Shown one piece after another: positions 1-9,900 of a DNA stretch of 64,000 nt (its first letter is position 1; each line of letters opens with the position of its first letter). The notes under the pieces were generated by a model. That model saw only the letters and a program-made list of their open reading frames with translations, ran no database searches and was not told the DNA's origin. The translations under genes were made by a program, and so were the position numbers. Where the stretch lies: contig JBBKXJ010000389.1 in the NCBI GenBank assembly GCA_037969395.1, positions 1-64,000 on the forward strand, written 5' to 3'. This DNA is from JBBKXJ01 sp037969395. Lineage in GTDB: Bacteria; Pseudomonadota; Gammaproteobacteria; Pseudomonadales; JAUIET01.

Positions 1-2036
1 ACAGCGTGTTCGACGACGAAGAGTTAACCGACTTACTGGAGTTGAACACCACGGGATTGTTGTCATTTATTACCGGTAATGACAAATACTCCAAGGAAAA
101 GCTGTCGGGCGACCTGGAGACGCTGGAGTCTTATTACCGCGACCGTGGCTATGTACGTTTCAACCTTGAATCCACCCAGGTTTCGATTACACCGGACCGG
201 GATGCGGTTTACATCACGATCAATATTAGCGAGGGTGAGAAATACACTGTTAGCGATGTCAGCCTGGCTGGCGATATCATCTTGCCCGAAGAGGAAATAC
301 GGCGTTATTTGTTGCTGCAGCCGCAACAAGGTTTTTCGCAGATTCGCGTCACTCGCACTGAAGAGTTTATAACCAACCGACTCGGTGACGAAGGGTATAC
401 CTTCGCCGAAGTAAAAGGCGTACCGGAAATTAAAGATGAAGACAATAGCGTTGCTATCAAATTCTTCGTCGACCCAGGCAAACGCACCTATGTGCGGCGT
501 ATAGATTACCGCGGTAACACCAAGACGGCAGACGAAGTGCTACGCCGTGAAATGCGGCAGATGGAGTCTGCCCCTGCATCGCGGCAAAAAATCGAGCAGT
601 CACGCGTGCGCCTGGAGCGGCTTGGCTTTTTTAAAGAGGTCGAGGTAGAAACGCCGGAGGTGGCAGGCAGTGACGACCTGGTCGACGTTGAATATACAGT
701 AGAAGAGCAGCCTTCAGGCAGCATTGGCGCAAGTATTGGTTTCGCCCAGGATGCGGGCCTCATCCTCGGTGCCAATGTTCAACAAAACAACTTTCTGGGT
801 AGCGGCAAGCGTGTTGGCGTCGGCATTAACACCAGTAAATTCCAGGATAACTACAACATCAACTACGTTAATCCGTACTTTACTGAAGACGGCGTCAGTC
901 GTGGCTTCAGTTTGTTTTTTCGCTCGACTAACCTGGATGAAATCAACGTTTCACGCTTCAATACCGATACCTGGGGAGGTAACGTAAGTTTTGGTTATCC
1001 GATTAAGGAAACCCAAAGGTTAGGTCTAAGTTTTGGCTACAATCGCACGAAAATTACAACCGGTGAGTTCGCGGTGCAGGAGATTATTGGTAGTCCGCGC
1101 TTGGGTAATGACACCAATCAGTATATTGTCACGCCCTTCGAAAGGGCCACGGAAACCACTCCGGAAATTCCGGCAGTGACTGCGGCTATTACGCCAGACT
1201 TATTAGCACCAAACGTTCAGGACGGCTTTCTGGATCGCGAAGGCGATCAGTTTAATCTTTTTCCGTTGATCGGCAGCTGGACGCAATCATCACTCAACCG
1301 GGGTCAGCTAGCGACCCGCGGCGCCTCACAAAGCATATCAGCGGAATTTACGCTGCCTGGAAGTGATCTTGAATACTACAAACTGATTTATAATGGCCAA
1401 TACTTTATGCCCGTATGGCGGCAATTTACGCTGCGTTTTCGCGGTGAGTTGGGCTACGGCGATGGCTACGGCGATACCGACGGTTTACCGTTTTTCGAAA
1501 ATTTCTATTCCGGCGGGTTTGGCTCGGTTAGAGGATTTAAGAGTAATACGCTTGGCCCGCGCAGCACACCGGCAAGTACCTATCTGAGCTTAAACCCGAT
1601 AGGAACGTTCGGCGGCCTGATACCTACTACGGCGACTCCGCGTTCTGTCGCCGATCTAGCCTATCAGCAGCTTGACCCGGCAACTGGCAAGTTAGTTGTT
1701 ACCGAGGTAGTTGAAAGACGGTCGCAACCCTTCGGCGGCAACGTATCGATTGAAGCGGGTGTCGAATTATTGTTTCCGCTGCCATTTGTGAAAGATCAGC
1801 GTTCGCTGCGATCAGCGTTTTTCATTGATGCCGGTAACGTTTTTAGTACCGACTGTGGTCTAACGCAAGCCAACTGTTTCGATGTAGACATAGACGAACT
1901 TCGCTATTCGGTCGGGATCGGATTGACGTGGATTACCGGCTTCGGGCCGCTGACGTTCAGCCTCGCCAAGCCACTGAATGACGATCGCGAAGACCGGGCC
2001 GAAGTGTTCCAGTTCTCGCTGGGTCAGGGTTTTTAA
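1..2036 (+). CDS. bamA: Outer membrane protein assembly factor BamA (5' part missing)
   Basis: Central subunit of the BAM complex that folds beta-barrel proteins into the outer membrane. The reading frame is open to the window edge (first whole codon at 3), so the signal peptide and POTRA1-2 lie outside. What is present aligns with E. coli BamA from the start of POTRA3: about 240 residues of POTRA3-5, including the LSGDLETLESYYRDRGY stretch, then the Omp85 barrel. The conserved loop-6 VRGF motif is encoded near 1524-1535. The protein ends in ...FQFSLGQGF, with the terminal aromatic residue expected of a barrel protein. One extracellular loop region (about 1100-1250) is longer than in E. coli. 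Followed 24 bp later by skp, the usual order. Confidence 0.97.
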   Translation, partial: SVFDDEELTDLLELNTTGLLSFITGNDKYSKEKLSGDLETLESYYRDRGYVRFNLESTQVSITPDRDAVYITINISEGEKYTVSDVSLAGDIILPEEEIRRYLLLQPQQGFSQIRVTRTEEFITNRLGDEGYTFAEVKGVPEIKDEDNSVAIKFFVDPGKRTYVRRIDYRGNTKTADEVLRREMRQMESAPASRQKIEQSRVRLERLGFFKEVEVETPEVAGSDDLVDVEYTVEEQPSGSIGASIGFAQDAGLILGANVQQNNFLGSGKRVGVGINTSKFQDNYNINYVNPYFTEDGVSRGFSLFFRSTNLDEINVSRFNTDTWGGNVSFGYPIKETQRLGLSFGYNRTKITTGEFAVQEIIGSPRLGNDTNQYIVTPFERATETTPEIPAVTAAITPDLLAPNVQDGFLDREGDQFNLFPLIGSWTQSSLNRGQLATRGASQSISAEFTLPGSDLEYYKLIYNGQYFMPVWRQFTLRFRGELGYGDGYGDTDGLPFFENFYSGGFGSVRGFKSNTLGPRSTPASTYLSLNPIGTFGGLIPTTATPRSVADLAYQQLDPATGKLVVTEVVERRSQPFGGNVSIEAGVELLFPLPFVKDQRSLRSAFFIDAGNVFSTDCGLTQANCFDVDIDELRYSVGIGLTWITGFGPLTFSLAKPLNDDREDRAEVFQFSLGQGF

Positions 2037-2060
2037 ATTTTATTCAAGAGGAGATTGATT

Positions 2061-2573
2061 GTGATAAAACGTGTTCAGATTTTAGCTGTGGTACTGACGT
2101 TGCTGGTGGCGGGCGCCGTGTCGGCGCAGGGAAAAATTGCTGTGCTGAGCGTGCAAGAGGCCGTGTTTAATACCGAAGTCGCCAAAAAGCGTTTGAAAAA
2201 GCTGCAGAAAGACGATGATTACGCCGACGAAAAAAAGGAATTCGAAGACCTGAAGAAAGACGTCACCAAAGAAATTCAGGCGCTGCAGAAAGACGCTGCC
2301 GTTATGAGCGAGGCCAAAAAAGCTTCGCAGCAAAAGAAGATTGCTGCGCATCGCGCCGATTTGGAACACATGGCAAAACAGCTGCAGGCAGCCGAAAAAG
2401 ATGTGTTACAAGAGCTGCTGGTTGAGATGTCTCCCAAGGTCCAGGAAATCGTTGCTGATATGATTAAATCCGAAAAAATCGGCCTTATTCTTGATCGTCA
2501 GGCGGCAATGCATGCCGACTCCGAGTTCAATATTACCGCCAAGGTGACTGACCGCTTGAACCAGGGTAAGTAA
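2061..2573 (+). CDS. skp: Periplasmic chaperone Skp/OmpH
   Basis: Holdase chaperone that escorts unfolded outer-membrane proteins through the periplasm to BamA, its upstream neighbour. About 170 residues, the normal Skp size. It has an N-terminal signal peptide (hydrophobic stretch ending ...GAVSAQG), a short core strand (KIAVLSVQEAVFNTE), then a long Lys/Glu/Gln-rich helical tentacle region (about residues 50-130). I chose the GTG at 2061 because the strong Shine-Dalgarno AAGAGGAG at 2046-2053 sits 7 bases ahead; a TTG at 2055 would overlap it. Stop TAA at 2571. Confidence 0.92.
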   Translation: MIKRVQILAVVLTLLVAGAVSAQGKIAVLSVQEAVFNTEVAKKRLKKLQKDDDYADEKKEFEDLKKDVTKEIQALQKDAAVMSEAKKASQQKKIAAHRADLEHMAKQLQAAEKDVLQELLVEMSPKVQEIVADMIKSEKIGLILDRQAAMHADSEFNITAKVTDRLNQGK

Positions 2574-2597
2574 GCGCTGTTCTGCACAGGCTGAAGG

Positions 2598-3632
2598 GTG
2601 CTTAGCAGGTCCGTAGAGTTTAACCTGGCGCAGCTGGCTACCACGGCGGCGGCCGAGCTGCGCGGTGATCCTGAATGTAAAATTACCGGGCTGGCCGGGT
2701 TGGATGCAGCCCGCCACGGTGACATCAGCTTTATCGCCAGCGAGCAGTATCTGCAATACTTGCGTGCAACGCAGGCGTCGGCGATTATACTGCCGCCTGA
2801 ATTAGCGGCTGACTGCGCGCTCAACTGCCTGATTGCTGACGATCCTTATCTGGCCTACGCAAAAATTTCGCGCTTATTTGATACCGCACCGGTAGCGGCG
2901 CTCGGCGTTCATGCCAGCGCGCAGGTCGCGGCCGATGTGAGCATCGGCGCGCGAATTAGCATTGGTCCCTGTTGCTGCGTTGAAGCCGGCGCGCAGTTGG
3001 GTGACGACGTAGTTTTGGGTGCCGGAGCGTTTGTCGGCGCCGGCGCGCGGATTGGCAGCGCCAGCCACATTGCCGCGAACGCAACAATTTGCCACGGGGT
3101 TCGCATCGGTGCGCGGGTGCGCATTCATAGCGGCGCGGTGATCGGCGCCGACGGCTTTGGTTTTGCAAAGTCGCGTGACGAGGGCTGGGTCAAAATTCAT
3201 CAATTGGGGTCGGTAGTAATAGGTGACGATGCCGATATCGGTGCCTGCACCAGCATTGACCGCGGCGCTTTGCAAAATACTGTCATAGGAAAGCGCGTTA
3301 TTATCGATAATCAGGTTCAAATCGCGCACAATGTCGAGATAGGCGAGAATACCGCGATCGCTGGTTGTGTCGGTATTGCCGGCAGCGCAAAAATAGGCGC
3401 TAACTGTTCGCTGGGCGGCGGAGTTGGTATTGCGGGTCACCTTAGCATTGCCGATAATGTTACCTTAACGGGTATGACGCTGGTGAGTAAGTCGATCTCT
3501 GAAGCGGGCGTTTATTCCTCCGGTACCGCGCTGTCGAAGCACGCGGTATGGCAAAAGAATGCTGTGCGTTTTCTACAGTTAGACAAGTTACACAAACGTG
3601 TCGTCGCGCTGGAAAAAAGGGTCAAAGATTAG
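2598..3632 (+). CDS. lpxD: UDP-3-O-(3-hydroxyacyl)glucosamine N-acyltransferase LpxD
   Basis: Third step of lipid A synthesis: adds the second 3-hydroxyacyl chain, from acyl-ACP, to the glucosamine nitrogen. 344 residues, near the usual 340. The N-terminal uridine-binding domain (about 1-100) is followed by a left-handed beta-helix of hexapeptide repeats (about 100-300), with the GADGFGFA and QIAHNVEIG stretches; the latter holds the catalytic histidine. A C-terminal helix follows (KLHKRVVALEKRV). The GTG at 2598 is the only reasonable start before the conserved FNLAQLA region. Shine-Dalgarno support is weak, so translation may be coupled to skp. Confidence 0.95.
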   Translation: MLSRSVEFNLAQLATTAAAELRGDPECKITGLAGLDAARHGDISFIASEQYLQYLRATQASAIILPPELAADCALNCLIADDPYLAYAKISRLFDTAPVAALGVHASAQVAADVSIGARISIGPCCCVEAGAQLGDDVVLGAGAFVGAGARIGSASHIAANATICHGVRIGARVRIHSGAVIGADGFGFAKSRDEGWVKIHQLGSVVIGDDADIGACTSIDRGALQNTVIGKRVIIDNQVQIAHNVEIGENTAIAGCVGIAGSAKIGANCSLGGGVGIAGHLSIADNVTLTGMTLVSKSISEAGVYSSGTALSKHAVWQKNAVRFLQLDKLHKRVVALEKRVKD

Positions 3633-3755
3633 CTCGAATAAAAGGGTCGATTACAAAAGTCGATCAAGAAGGTCGAATAAGAAAGCCGAAACAAAACCTG
3701 GTAGCGGGCGCTCATAACGCACGCGCTGTTCTAAAAACTCCTCAAGGCCATTGCT

Positions 3756-4196
3756 ATGCTCATGGATGTTAACGAAATAAGAGAATACTTACCCCACCGA
3801 TACCCGTTTTTGCTGGTTGACCGCGTGCTGGAGCTGGAGTTGGGCAAGTCTATTGTGGCGATCAAAAACGTCAGCATCAACGAACCTTATTTCACTGGTC
3901 ATTTCCCTCAGTTACCAATTCTGCCAGGTGTTTTGATACTGGAAGCGATGGCCCAGGCCGCCGGTATTCTGGGTTTTAAAACCAACGGCAAAAAGCCGGT
4001 GGATGGTTCCATCTACTATTTTGTCGGTTGCGACAACGCCCGTTTTAAACGTAAAGTAGTGCCGGGAGATCAACTACAGATTGAGGCGGCATTGGTTACC
4101 GAGAAGCGCGGTATCTGGAAGTTTGACTGTAAGGCCAGCGTTGATGGCGAGTTCTGTTGCTCAGCTACCATATTGTGTGCCGATAGAAAGGGATAG
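3756..4196 (+). CDS. fabZ: 3-hydroxyacyl-ACP dehydratase FabZ
   Basis: Dehydrates 3-hydroxyacyl-ACP in fatty acid elongation and competes with LpxA/LpxD for the same substrates, which explains its place among the lpx genes. 146 residues, hot-dog fold. The catalytic pair is His49 (in YFTGHFP) and Glu63 (in GVLILEAMAQ), with the normal 14-residue spacing. The ATG at 3756 is chosen because AAGG at 3744-3747 is 8 bases upstream; the ATG at 3762 would be too far. The 123 bp between lpxD and fabZ contain only short imperfect GGTCGA-like repeats and no gene that I can see. Confidence 0.97.
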   Translation: MLMDVNEIREYLPHRYPFLLVDRVLELELGKSIVAIKNVSINEPYFTGHFPQLPILPGVLILEAMAQAAGILGFKTNGKKPVDGSIYYFVGCDNARFKRKVVPGDQLQIEAALVTEKRGIWKFDCKASVDGEFCCSATILCADRKG

Positions 4197-4202
4197 ATCA
4201 GC

Positions 4203-4979
4203 GTGCCGCGCATCGACTCACGGGCCGCCATCGACCCGTCCGCTATTATTGCCGACGATGCGCAAATTGGCCCGTGGACCCTCATCGGCGCGGATGTAGA
4301 AATTGGCGCAGGTAGTAAAATAGCGTCACACGTTGTGGTCAAAGGTCCGACTCGCATTGGCGCGCACAATCAGATTTTTCAGTTTTCTACTATCGGCGAA
4401 GAAACGCCCGATTTGAAATATAAGGGCGAACCCACGCGGCTGGAAATAGGCGACCATAATATCATCCGCGAAGGTGTCACCGTGCATCGCGGTACGGTAC
4501 AAGACAAGTCCCTAACCTCCATTGGCAGCCACAATTTGTTGATGGCTTATAGTCACATAGGCCACGACTGCCGCGTCGGCGATCATGTAATTCTGGTCAA
4601 TCACGCGTCGTTGGCCGGCCATGTGGTAGTCGATGACTGGGCTATTTTAAGTGGCTATACGCTGGTGCATCAGCACTGCCGCGTGGGCGCGCACGCGTAT
4701 GCGGGTATGGCGTCGCACATTGTTAAAGACGTGCCGGCTTATATGCTCGTGCTTGGTCAGCCTGCGGTGGTACGAACAATTAATATCGAAGGTCTGCGGC
4801 GCCGTGATTTCAGCAAACAGAATATTGCCAGCATAAAAAAAGCGTACCGCATTCTTTACCGGCATGATCTACCGCTGGACCAGGCGCTGCAGGAGATCAA
4901 AAGCCTGGGCGAGCAAGAGCCTGCTTTGCAGGTATTGATCGGCTCAATCGAATCGAGTAAGCGCGGCATTTTGAGCTGA
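4203..4979 (+). CDS. lpxA: UDP-N-acetylglucosamine acyltransferase LpxA, C10-type ruler residue
   Basis: First step of lipid A synthesis: transfers a 3-hydroxyacyl chain from ACP to UDP-GlcNAc. 258 residues; hexapeptide beta-helix (1-185) and a C-terminal helical domain (NIEGLRRRDFSKQNI...). The catalytic histidine is His121 in the HIGHDC segment, matching E. coli His125. The position equal to E. coli Gly173, the hydrocarbon ruler, is Met169 here (VGAHAYAGMAS). Pseudomonas aeruginosa LpxA, a C10 enzyme, also has Met there, so a shorter 3-hydroxydecanoyl preference is inferred. GTG start 6 bp after fabZ, with AAAGGGA upstream. Confidence 0.96.
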   Translation: MPRIDSRAAIDPSAIIADDAQIGPWTLIGADVEIGAGSKIASHVVVKGPTRIGAHNQIFQFSTIGEETPDLKYKGEPTRLEIGDHNIIREGVTVHRGTVQDKSLTSIGSHNLLMAYSHIGHDCRVGDHVILVNHASLAGHVVVDDWAILSGYTLVHQHCRVGAHAYAGMASHIVKDVPAYMLVLGQPAVVRTINIEGLRRRDFSKQNIASIKKAYRILYRHDLPLDQALQEIKSLGEQEPALQVLIGSIESSKRGILS

Positions 4980-5020
4980 TGTCTGGTCTCCATGACACCC
5001 GCAACGGCAATGTCTGAGCA

Positions 5021-6196
5021 GTGCAACTACCTGCTAAAACTACTTTAAACGTAACGCTGCTGGCAGGCGAGGCGTCGGGTGATTTACTGGGGGCAGCACT
5101 GATGAGCGCGCTGCGGGCCCGGCATAGCGATATCGCTTTTACCGGTATCGGCGGCCAGCGCATGCAGCAACTTGGCTTGGTCAGCCGAGCACCGATGGAT
5201 CGGCTGTCGGTGATGGGCTTGTTTGAGCCGCTAAAACGGCTGCCCGAGCTGTTACGCATTCGCCGAGAGATAACCCGATTCTGCCTGCACACCCGTCCCG
5301 ATGTGTTTATCGGCATCGACTCGCCGGACTTCAACTTGCCAATAGAACGCAAGCTACGCGCGGCGGGTATCAAAACCGTGCATTATGTCAGCCCTAGCGT
5401 GTGGGCGTGGCGCCAAAAGCGCGTGATTAAAATTAAACAATCGGTCGATTTGATGCTGGCGCTGTTTCCATTTGAGGCGCAGTTCTACGCTGAGCACGCT
5501 GTGCCGGTGCGCTTTATCGGCCATCCGCTGGCTGACGCCATTCCATTGCAGTCGCAGGCGGCAAACTATCGCCAACAGCTAGGGCTTGATCAGCAGGCAC
5601 GTTGGTTGGCGGTATTGCCCGGCAGTCGTATGGGCGAGGCACGCTATCTTGCGCCGGCGTTTTTGCAAACAATCGGCTGGTGCGCGCAACGGCTTGACGA
5701 TTTGAAATTTGTGATTCCCGCTGCCAGCGACACGCTCTACGCGCACCTGCAAACCCAATTGCAGCAATGTGCGGCGTGCCAACCTTATTTGCAGCGTATT
5801 CATTTGCAGCATGGCAACGCGCAGGAGGCGATGGGCGCGGCTGATGCCATCTTGTTGGCTTCTGGCACCAGTACACTGGAAGCTATGTTATTAAAGCGGC
5901 CTATGGTCGTTGCTTACCGGCTCAGTGCGGTGACTTACTTCGTTGTGCGCCGCATGATAAAACTGCCGTATTTCTCTCTGCCTAACCTGTTGGCCAGGGA
6001 GGCGCTGGTACCGGAATTCGTGCAACGACAAGTGTGTGCAGAGCAGCTCGGTCCGGCCGTGCTGCAGCAATTGGAAGACAGCGAACGGCGTGCCAATCTG
6101 CAACAACGGTTTACCGCTATCCATAAACAGCTGCGCCTTGGTGCAAGTGAGCAGGCGGCTGACGCGATACTGAAATTGATTGGTGAGCAAGCGTGA
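5021..6196 (+). CDS. lpxB: Lipid-A-disaccharide synthase LpxB
   Basis: Peripheral inner-membrane GT19 glycosyltransferase that joins UDP-2,3-diacylglucosamine and lipid X into the lipid A disaccharide. 391 residues, close to the 382 of E. coli. Conserved blocks are LLAGEASGDLLGA at the N terminus, FIGIDSPDFNLP, HYVSPSVWAWRQKRV, FIGHPLADA and LLASGTSTLEAMLLKRPMVVAY. The GTG at 5021 is the first possible start, because an in-frame TGA lies at 5015-5017. ATGs at 4992 and 5010 are in another frame and run into a stop. Confidence 0.96.
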   Translation: MQLPAKTTLNVTLLAGEASGDLLGAALMSALRARHSDIAFTGIGGQRMQQLGLVSRAPMDRLSVMGLFEPLKRLPELLRIRREITRFCLHTRPDVFIGIDSPDFNLPIERKLRAAGIKTVHYVSPSVWAWRQKRVIKIKQSVDLMLALFPFEAQFYAEHAVPVRFIGHPLADAIPLQSQAANYRQQLGLDQQARWLAVLPGSRMGEARYLAPAFLQTIGWCAQRLDDLKFVIPAASDTLYAHLQTQLQQCAACQPYLQRIHLQHGNAQEAMGAADAILLASGTSTLEAMLLKRPMVVAYRLSAVTYFVVRRMIKLPYFSLPNLLAREALVPEFVQRQVCAEQLGPAVLQQLEDSERRANLQQRFTAIHKQLRLGASEQAADAILKLIGEQA

Positions 6197-6207
6197 TGGC
6201 AACTCTG

Positions 6208-6277
6208 CCATTCGCGGCTAAAGCAGCTTCTACACGTTGCCCTCTCTGTTGTGGGAGCGACTTCAGTCGCGAATGGT
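6208..6277. repeat. REP-like inverted pair (REPIN) between lpxB and rnhB
   Basis: Two imperfect 26-bp copies face each other: one on + at 6251-6276 (GTGGGAGCGACTTCAGTCGC then GAATGG) and one on - ending in the same TAGCCGCGAATGG. Each can form a short hairpin. The stem of the first is GCGACT/AGTCGC; in the second an A-to-G change is matched by T-to-C on the other arm (GCTGCT/AGCCGC), so base pairing is largely kept. This layout is typical of REP doublets in Pseudomonas and relatives, which are mobilised by RAYT (IS200-like TnpA_REP) enzymes. I did not see another copy in the window. Confidence 0.7.
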
Positions 6278-6284
6278 GCAACCA

Positions 6285-6881
6285 ATGCTAACTAACGACG
6301 GCGCTCACGCGCTCGTCGCCGGGGTAGACGAAGCCGGTCGCGGCCCGCTGGCCGGCGACGTCTACGCCGCCGCCGTTATTCTGCCGGCGAAATTCGACTT
6401 ACCCGGTCTGAATGACTCAAAAAAACTTAGTGCAAAGCGGCGTGAAAAGCTATTCGTCGCGATAACAGGCCAGGCCTCGGCCTATTATGTTGCAACTGCC
6501 AGCGTGGCGGAAATTGACAGTATCAATATCCTGCAAGCCAGCCTGTTAGCAATGCGACGCGCGGTCGATGGTATGGCTATCACACCGCAACTGGTGCTGG
6601 TAGACGGTAATCGTCTGCCAGCCTGGCGCTACAACGCTCGGGCTATCGTCGGCGGTGACGCACTGGAGGCAGCTATCGCCGCAGCGTCCATTCTCGCTAA
6701 AGTAAGTCGCGACGCGGCGATGCTAACGTTGCATACGCAATATCCCGATTACGGTCTTGACAGGCACAAGGGCTACCCGACTAAACTGCATCTTGAACGC
6801 CTGCGCGCGCTGGGACCGGCCCCCATCCATCGTCGCTCGTTCGGTCCGGTACGACGATTGCTTGAAGAGACTGCCGACTAA
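6285..6881 (+). CDS. rnhB: Ribonuclease HII
   Basis: Cleaves the RNA strand of RNA-DNA hybrids and starts removal of single ribonucleotides from DNA. From the ATG at 6285 the product is 198 residues, the same as E. coli RnhB. The catalytic DEAGRG motif is at residues 15-20, with LNDSKKL, LVDGN, AAASILAKVSRD and the C-terminal HRRSFGPV block all present. The frame is open further upstream (TTG 6237, ATG 6273), but that part encodes only translated REP sequence, so I prefer 6285. No clear Shine-Dalgarno is seen. Confidence 0.94.
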   Translation: MLTNDGAHALVAGVDEAGRGPLAGDVYAAAVILPAKFDLPGLNDSKKLSAKRREKLFVAITGQASAYYVATASVAEIDSINILQASLLAMRRAVDGMAITPQLVLVDGNRLPAWRYNARAIVGGDALEAAIAAASILAKVSRDAAMLTLHTQYPDYGLDRHKGYPTKLHLERLRALGPAPIHRRSFGPVRRLLEETAD

Positions 6882-6905
6882 CCTATATTTTTAGCAGAAG
6901 CGCCG

Positions 6906-9900
6906 ATGTTTGTTCACTTAAGAGTACATTCCGAATTTTCCCTGATCGATGGCCTGACGCGTATTCCGCAGTTGGCGGCAAAGACGGTAGAGGATGGCAT
7001 GCCGGCCGTCGCGCTGACCGATCATGCCAACCTGTATGCGTTGGTAAAGTTTTACCGCGCCTGCCAACAGCACGGCGTTAAACCTCTCTGCGGTGCAGAC
7101 TTATGGGTAGCTGACGACGCCGACCTTGACAGCTTAAGCCTACTGACCTTTCTGGTACAGAACGACAAGGGCTATCGTAACCTGACCCGGCTTATCTCCC
7201 GCGCTTACCAGGAAGGCCAGCGGCGTGGCCACGTCACCATTCATAAAAGTTGGATAAGCAGCGCCGCCGTAGAGGGGTTGCTGGTGTTGTCCGGTGCCCG
7301 TGAGGGTGACGTTGGCCAGGCGCTGCTGGGCGGCAAGGCTGAGCTCGCCGAGCAGCGTCTGGCGCACTGGCAAACCTTGTTCGGGGATCGGTACTATATA
7401 GAGTTGCAGCGCACTGGGCGCGCTCGCGAAGAAGATTACGTACACGCGGCGGTGGCATTGGCCGGGCGTTTCAATTGTGCTGTTGTAGCGACGAATGACG
7501 TCCGTTTCCTAAAGCGCGACCAGTTCGAAGCGCACGAAGCACGCGTGTGCATCACGGAGGGGCGCACTCTGGACGACCCCAGGCGCCCGCGCAACTACAG
7601 TGACCAGCAGTATTTACGTAGCCCGACAGAGATGGCTGAGCTGTTTAGCGACTTACCCGAAGCGCTGGAAAACAGCGTTGAAATCGCCAAACGCTGCAAT
7701 TTATTGCTCACTCTTGGCGACTATTACTTGCCGGACTACCCGATTCCGGAAGGGCTGACGCTGGAAGAGTTTTTTCGCAAGGAGTCTGAGCACGGGCTGG
7801 AGCAACGCCTGCAACAGCTGGCGCGTCTGCAGCCTGAAAAGATAGCTCAGCGTCGCGAGCAATACGACCAGCGACTGACATTTGAACTCGACATCATTAA
7901 TCAGATGGGTTTTCCCGGCTACTTCCTGATTGTAATGGACTTTATCCGCTGGGCTAAACAACAGGGAATACCGGTAGGGCCGGGCAGGGGCTCGGGTGCC
8001 GGTTCGTTGGTCGCCTATGCGCTGCAGATTACTGACCTCGACCCACTGGAATATGATTTGCTGTTTGAGCGCTTTCTCAACCCGGAGCGCGTCTCACTCC
8101 CCGATTTTGACGTCGACTTCTGTATGGAAGGCCGCGATGCTGTGATTGGCTACGTCGCCGATCGTTACGGTCGCGACGCCGTATCGCAAATCATAACTTT
8201 CGGCACTATGGCAGCCAAGGCCGTAGTGCGTGACGTGGCGCGTGTGCAGGGTAAGGCCTACGGGCTGGCTGACAAGCTGTCGAAACTGATTCCTTTTGAA
8301 GTTGGCATGACTCTCACCAAAGGTATGCAGCAAGATGCCAGCCTGCGAGAATTCGTCGAGGAAAACGAAGAAGCCGCTGAAATTATGGAAATGGCTTACC
8401 AGTTGGAGGGGGTGGCGCGCAACGTGGGCAAACACGCTGGCGGCGTCGTGATTGCACCAACCAAACTGACCGATTTTGCGCCGCTTTACTGCGACGAGAG
8501 CGGGGCCGGGCTTGTCACCCAGTTTGATAAAGACGACGTCGAACAGGTAGGGCTGGTCAAGTTCGACTTCCTTGGCCTGCGCACGTTGACCATTATCGAC
8601 TGGGCGCTGAAGATTATTAACCGGCAACGCAGCGCGCAAGGCGAAGGGAAGCTGGATATCAATACCCTGCCGTTGGACAACGAAGCAGCCTTCAAGCTGA
8701 TGCAGCAAGCCGGCACCACGGCGATCTTTCAGCTTGAATCGCGCGGCATGAAAGACTTGATCAAACGTCTGCTGCCAAGCTGCTTCGAAGATATCGTCGC
8801 GCTGGTTGCGCTGTTCCGACCTGGCCCGTTGCAGTCCGGCATGGTTGACGACTTTATTAATCGCAAGCACGGCCGGGCCGCGGTTGTTTACGACCACCCT
8901 TCGCTCGAACCGATTCTCAAAAATACCTACGGCGTGATTCTGTACCAGGAACAGGTAATGCAGATTGCGCAGGTGATGGCCAGTTACACACTGGGTCAGG
9001 CCGACATGCTACGGCGCGCCATGGGCAAGAAGAAACCCAAAGAAATGGCCAAGCAAAAGCAGATTTTCTGCGACGGCGCCGAGACTAACGGCATCGATAC
9101 CAAGGTAGCCGTCGGCGTATTCGACCTGATGGAAAAATTCGCCGGTTATGGCTTTAACAAATCGCATTCGGCCGCTTATGCGCTGGTGTCGTATCAAACG
9201 GCCTGGTTGAAAACTCAATACCCGGCACCGTTTATGGCTGCAGTATTGTCGGCCGAGATGCAAAATACCGACAAAGTCGTGCTGTTGGTAGAAGAGTGTC
9301 GCGCCATGCAGTTGAGTATCGTCATGCCCGATGTGAACCGCGGCGAGTTCGCCTTCAGCGTCGACGATGAGCAAAATATTATCTATGGCCTGGGCGCCAT
9401 CAAAGGCCTGGGAGAGGGTCCGATAGAGAGCATTCTCGCCACCCGTGAACGCGATGGTCCGGTGACCGATCTCTTCGATTTTTGCTGTCGCACCGACGCT
9501 CGCAAAGTCAACCGGCGCGCCATCGAAGCGCTGATTAGAGCCGGTGCGTTCGACTCTTTGGGCACACCAAGAGCGGTCTTGATGGCTAGCCTGGATGACG
9601 CACTCAAGGCGGCCGACCAAACAGCCAAAAACCAAAGCAGCGGCATGGTGGATCTGTTTGGCGATATGCACGCCGCCAGCGACGACGTCTACGTTAAATA
9701 TCAACAGGTGGCAGAATGGAGTTCGCGGCAAACGCTGGCCGGTGAAAAGGAAACGCTGGGCTTGTATTTAAGTGGCCATCCCATCGACGAATACGCCGAC
9801 GAGGTGGCGCAGTTCAACGCGGTGCGCCTGGTCGACGTACGGCCCGGCAACACTGCACAGCTGGTGGTTGGATTGATTGTCGCTCTGCGTACCATGAAAA

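Noticed and set aside
2874..3440. 188-codon open frame on - opposite lpxD
   Set aside because: Product of the regular hexapeptide codon pattern of lpxD read in antisense.
6237..6284. Upstream rnhB starts TTG 6237 and ATG 6273
   Set aside because: They would translate REP repeat sequence; starting at 6285 gives the exact E. coli RnhB length and alignment.
8094..8897. 267-codon open frame on - opposite dnaE
   Set aside because: Opposite a highly conserved gene, His/Arg-rich composition of a shadow frame, no recognisable domain.
9009..9731. 240-codon open frame on - opposite dnaE
   Set aside because: Same reason: antisense to conserved polymerase sequence.
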